32,279 bases of DNA from H111-94 sp034436045. GTDB lineage: Bacteria; Chloroflexota; Ktedonobacteria; Ktedonobacterales; Ktedonobacteraceae. The position numbers and the translations under genes were made by a program. Positions 29,747 through 32,279 of this stretch are shown here, piece by piece. Below the pieces are notes generated by a model that made no database searches, was not told the DNA's origin, and saw only the letters and a program-made list of their open reading frames with translations. Each line of letters starts with the position of its first letter. Position 1 is the stretch's first letter. The stretch is taken from NCBI GenBank assembly GCA_034436045.1, contig DAOTVZ010000141.1:1-32279 (forward strand). Reading direction: 5' to 3'.

Positions 29747-31354
29747 ATGGCTGGTTTGCTTGATGGTATGACGGTGGAAGAGCAGGTTGGTCAGCTTTTC
29801 ATGGTTGGCTTTCAAGGGATAGCCCCTTCAGCGGAGATCAGAGAGATGATCGAGCGTTACCATGTGGGGGGCGTTATACTCTTTTCGCGCAATGTTGAGG
29901 AGGCACAGCAGGTTTTGGAACTCACTTACGGTTTGCAAGAGATCGCACGGGCAGCCGGGCATCGTTATCCTTTATTGATTGCAATAGATCAGGAAAATGG
30001 AGCGGTGCAGCGGCTGGGAAAGGGCGCGACGCAGTTTCCTGGTAATATGGCGCTTGGTGCGATTGATGAGGAGCAGACTGTTTATAATATTGCTTTAGCG
30101 ACAGGGCGTGAACTGAGGGCGCTTGGTTTGAATGTGAATCTCGCGCCGGTGGTTGATATCAACAACAATCCGGCAAACCCGGTCATTGGTGTGCGTTCTT
30201 TTGGGGAGGAGCCACATAAGGTTGCTCGTCTGGCTGGGGCGGCAGTGCGTGGCTACCAGGAGGCGGGGGTAAGTGCTACTCTCAAGCACTTTCCCGGTCA
30301 TGGTGATACGGCAGTTGATTCGCATCTTTCACTGCCCATATTGCCTTTTAGCCTGGAACGCCTGGAAAGGGTGGAACTGGTGCCGTTCCAGAGTGGGATT
30401 CAGGGGGGGGTAGATTGTGTGATGTCGGCGCATATCGCGTTTCCGGCACTTAATGGGGGGGAAAATATTCCGGCTACGCTGTCACCAACTGTTATTCGAG
30501 GGTTGTTGCGTGAGAAGCTGGGTTTTGGAGGTATAGTGATCTCTGATTGTCTGGAGATGCAGGCTATTACCAATACTGTCGGTGTTGCGCGTGGCAGCGT
30601 GCTGGCGCTACAGGCGGGTATCGATGTGGTTTTGATTTCTCATCGCTACGAGCGTCAGCGATCAGGACTTGAAGCGGTGGGAGAGGCGGTGGAGGCGGAT
30701 GGATTGATGAGGGAAGCAGTGCAGCAAGCGGCAGAGCGGGTGCTGAGACTCAAGAGTCAGCGTCTTTCGTGGGAAAGTGTGCCTGCTGGTGAGGTACCCA
30801 GGTGGGTGGGAGGTGTAGAGCATCGACATTTAAGCGAACGAGCATACAGGCTCTCTACTACTCTTGTGCGCAATGAAGATAAACTTATTCCTCTGCGTTT
30901 GCAGCCGCACGAGCGTATTCTTGTCATTGCTTCCGCAAAAGATATGCGTTCGCAAGCCGAAGATCGCCGGTATACTAGCGATTTTCTTGTGCGGAAGATA
31001 CGCCACTATCACAAGCGAGTTGAAAGCATAGTGTTTGCGGCAAATCTCAAGGACGAAGATGTTGCGCGGGTACTCGCTACTAGTGGGGAGTTTGATCTGG
31101 TGGTGATGGTAACGGTCAATGCTAATCTTGATAAGCAGCAGGCGGGGCTTATGCAAGCTCTATTGCAAGCAGGCAGGCGTGTGATTGGTATTGCGGTGAG
31201 TAGCCCTTATGATCTGCTGGCTTTCCCTCAGTTGCGCACGTATCTTGTGACGTATGAACCGACTGAGGCGGCGCAGGCGGCGGTGGTGGAAGTGCTTTTT
31301 GGGCAAGTGGAGCCGATGGGGCGTTTGCCTGTGAGTTTGCCGTTGGTCAGGTGA
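29747..31354 (+). CDS. nagZ: GH3 beta-N-acetylhexosaminidase
   Basis: A 535-residue family-3 glycosidase of the NagZ type. The TIM-barrel domain (about 1-330) has LIAIDQENGAVQRL, the NagZ-specific flexible loop KHFPGHGDTAVDSH (180-193, with its catalytic His-Asp dyad) and the nucleophile Asp267 in VISDCLEMQAI. A C-terminal alpha/beta domain (about 370-535) is present, as in Gram-positive NagZ. There is no signal peptide, so it is cytosolic. In this locus it most likely splits imported (GlcNAc)2 or oligomers; cell-wall muropeptide recycling is the alternative. Some GH3 members are phosphorylases. The start is ATG 29747 with AAGGGAAGG upstream, and it is co-transcribed with the kinase gene. Confidence 0.93.
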   Translation: MAGLLDGMTVEEQVGQLFMVGFQGIAPSAEIREMIERYHVGGVILFSRNVEEAQQVLELTYGLQEIARAAGHRYPLLIAIDQENGAVQRLGKGATQFPGNMALGAIDEEQTVYNIALATGRELRALGLNVNLAPVVDINNNPANPVIGVRSFGEEPHKVARLAGAAVRGYQEAGVSATLKHFPGHGDTAVDSHLSLPILPFSLERLERVELVPFQSGIQGGVDCVMSAHIAFPALNGGENIPATLSPTVIRGLLREKLGFGGIVISDCLEMQAITNTVGVARGSVLALQAGIDVVLISHRYERQRSGLEAVGEAVEADGLMREAVQQAAERVLRLKSQRLSWESVPAGEVPRWVGGVEHRHLSERAYRLSTTLVRNEDKLIPLRLQPHERILVIASAKDMRSQAEDRRYTSDFLVRKIRHYHKRVESIVFAANLKDEDVARVLATSGEFDLVVMVTVNANLDKQQAGLMQALLQAGRRVIGIAVSSPYDLLAFPQLRTYLVTYEPTEAAQAAVVEVLFGQVEPMGRLPVSLPLVR

Positions 31355-31477
31355 GCTTTTTCTAATTGTTCCTCGGATAAAGCGTCTTTGCAGTGCTACT
31401 ATGCCCTATTAGCCTTTCGGCGTGGATAACGCAGACTCGCAAATGGGATTTTTTGGGGAACGTACTTGTTTGGATAA

Positions 31478-31546
31478 GAGCGGGGGGGAGCAGGCAAGAT
31501 AGTGCTGGAGGGTATTATGCCTGCTCCCCCCGCTCCTGTTTTTTTG
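31478..31546 (+). terminator. Intrinsic terminator after nagZ
   Basis: GAGCGGGGGGGAGCAGGC (31478-31495) pairs with GCCTGCTCCCCCCGCTC (31519-31535), a 17-bp stem with one bulged G and a 23-nt loop. It is followed on plus by CTG and seven T residues. It ends the regulator-kinase-nagZ unit and may also serve the convergent permease gene. Confidence 0.88.
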
Positions 31547-31571
31547 TGATGAGCAGAGATTGCTGAGGGTA

Positions 31572-32279
31572 TTAGCTTGCGGATGTTGTCACTGCTTCAG
31601 CCTGCTTTTTTTGGCGGGAAGCTACGCCCCAGGGTAAGAAAATTACCACAGAGACGAGGACGACGATGATGCTACCGAGTTCAAAGTTGACCAGCTTTAG
31701 TGCGCCGACATCACCAATATAGGTCATGAGAGTGATAAAGAGGATGTAGCAGATGTACCAGAGAGCGTTGCCGAGGCCATCGCGGACACGGTAGAACAAC
31801 CCAAAGGCGATGACGCCGATGGCGAGCAGAATAACTGCGTAAGGGACGGAGGGCCAGCCACTCCAGTAGGTGATGAGCGAAGCGGCGGCAAAGGCCAGGG
31901 TAGCCAGGATAGTGCCACCTCTTACCACGCCCTGACGTCCTTCGCGTCTGAGGGAGATCATAACGACGGGATTAATGGAGAAGCCGATGTAGCCAGCGAC
32001 AACGGAGTCAGTGATCAGGCTGTAGATAGAAGGCAGTGGGGCAGCAATATAGGCGATAATGACGCCGATGATGGTGAAGACGATAAGGGCACTAGCTGGG
32101 ATGGCATATTGTGCGCTCAGTTCCTTCATCCGCGAGCTAACGATACCCGTGCGACTCATGGCGAACAGGACGCGAGTACCGGCTCCCTGGTAGATATAGC
32201 CGGTGACAAACGGGCCGAGGATGGCAATGACGGTGGTCAAGGCGGTGAGCCAGAATGCAGCGCTACTATGCTGAGCAAT
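31572..32279 (-). CDS. APC-family amino-acid permease, C-terminal part (partial)
   Basis: The frame is open to the right window edge, so the N-terminus is missing. The visible 235 residues contain about seven hydrophobic segments. The segment QGAGTRVLFAMSRTGIVSSRMKEL, between an FVTGYIY helix and YAIPASALIVF, is the amphipathic stretch typical of TM8 in the amino acid-polyamine-organocation superfamily. The end is a basic/polar tail (SRQKKQAEAVTTSAS). It is probably an amino-acid transporter; substrate and full length are unknown. It is convergent with nagZ. Confidence 0.85.
   Translation of the reverse strand: MAQHSSAAFWLTALTTVIAILGPFVTGYIYQGAGTRVLFAMSRTGIVSSRMKELSAQYAIPASALIVFTIIGVIIAYIAAPLPSIYSLITDSVVAGYIGFSINPVVMISLRREGRQGVVRGGTILATLAFAAASLITYWSGWPSVPYAVILLAIGVIAFGLFYRVRDGLGNALWYICYILFITLMTYIGDVGALKLVNFELGSIIVVLVSVVIFLPWGVASRQKKQAEAVTTSAS

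Overview
The window is about 32 kb of bacterial chromosome of moderate GC content, with 27 confidently called complete or edge-cut protein genes plus one uncharacterised short gene. The gene content suggests a soil Chloroflexota of the Ktedonobacteria type: a close homologue of mycobacterial F420-dependent glucose-6-phosphate dehydrogenase, an archease/RtcB RNA-repair pair, a sedolisin-like S53 peptidase, a secreted chitinase, many exporters and MarR regulators, and a SigZ/ArsM pair. This assignment is an inference from gene content, not from a marker gene. No tRNA, rRNA, CRISPR array, insertion sequence or phage gene was seen.

Layout. 1-627: the end of a histidine kinase, then a short Cys-containing protein behind a near-consensus promoter overlapped by a perfect palindrome. 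654-4428 (minus): esterase and its MarR regulator, an EamA exporter, and a MetE-C-like methyltransferase. 4571-6786 (plus): archease and rtcB, preceded by a translationally coupled 20-codon leader ORF; a possible small membrane protein follows. 7134-8420 (plus): an MFS exporter. 8589-14164 (minus): a MarR-led five-gene efflux operon (MarR, DrrA-like ATPase, DrrB-like permease, ABC half-exporter, MFS exporter). 14560-16089: a long structured leader and an S53 peptidase, ending in a perfect 20-bp bidirectional hairpin. 16122-17135 (minus): fgd.

The second half is mainly a chitin and N-acetylglucosamine (GlcNAc) utilisation locus. It holds a secreted GH18 chitinase with a CBM (17505-19004), a lipoprotein plus two Opp/Dpp-type permeases without an ATPase (20994-24834), a double-SIS sugar-phosphate enzyme of the NagB-II/GlmS-C type (25278-26318), NagA (26330-27538), a DasR/NagR-like GntR regulator (27902-28648), a BadF-type GlcNAc kinase (28801-29727) and a cytosolic GH3 NagZ (29747-31354). 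Read together: chitin is cut outside the cell, oligosaccharides are imported, NagZ releases GlcNAc, the kinase makes GlcNAc-6-P, NagA deacetylates it, and the SIS enzyme delivers fructose-6-P. SigZ and ArsM (19100-20651) sit inside this locus. The window ends in a truncated amino-acid permease.

The most interesting signal is regulatory. The chitinase and transporter promoters, 8 kb apart and on opposite strands, carry an identical 17-base sequence two bases upstream of a TTGACA -35 box, each with a 17-bp spacer and a TACAST -10. The sequence contains a DasR-type half site (TGGTCTAG). A related site sits in the GntR promoter region, so the local GntR protein is the obvious candidate regulator. 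The chitinase transcript also carries a 22-codon leader ORF with a perfect Shine-Dalgarno.
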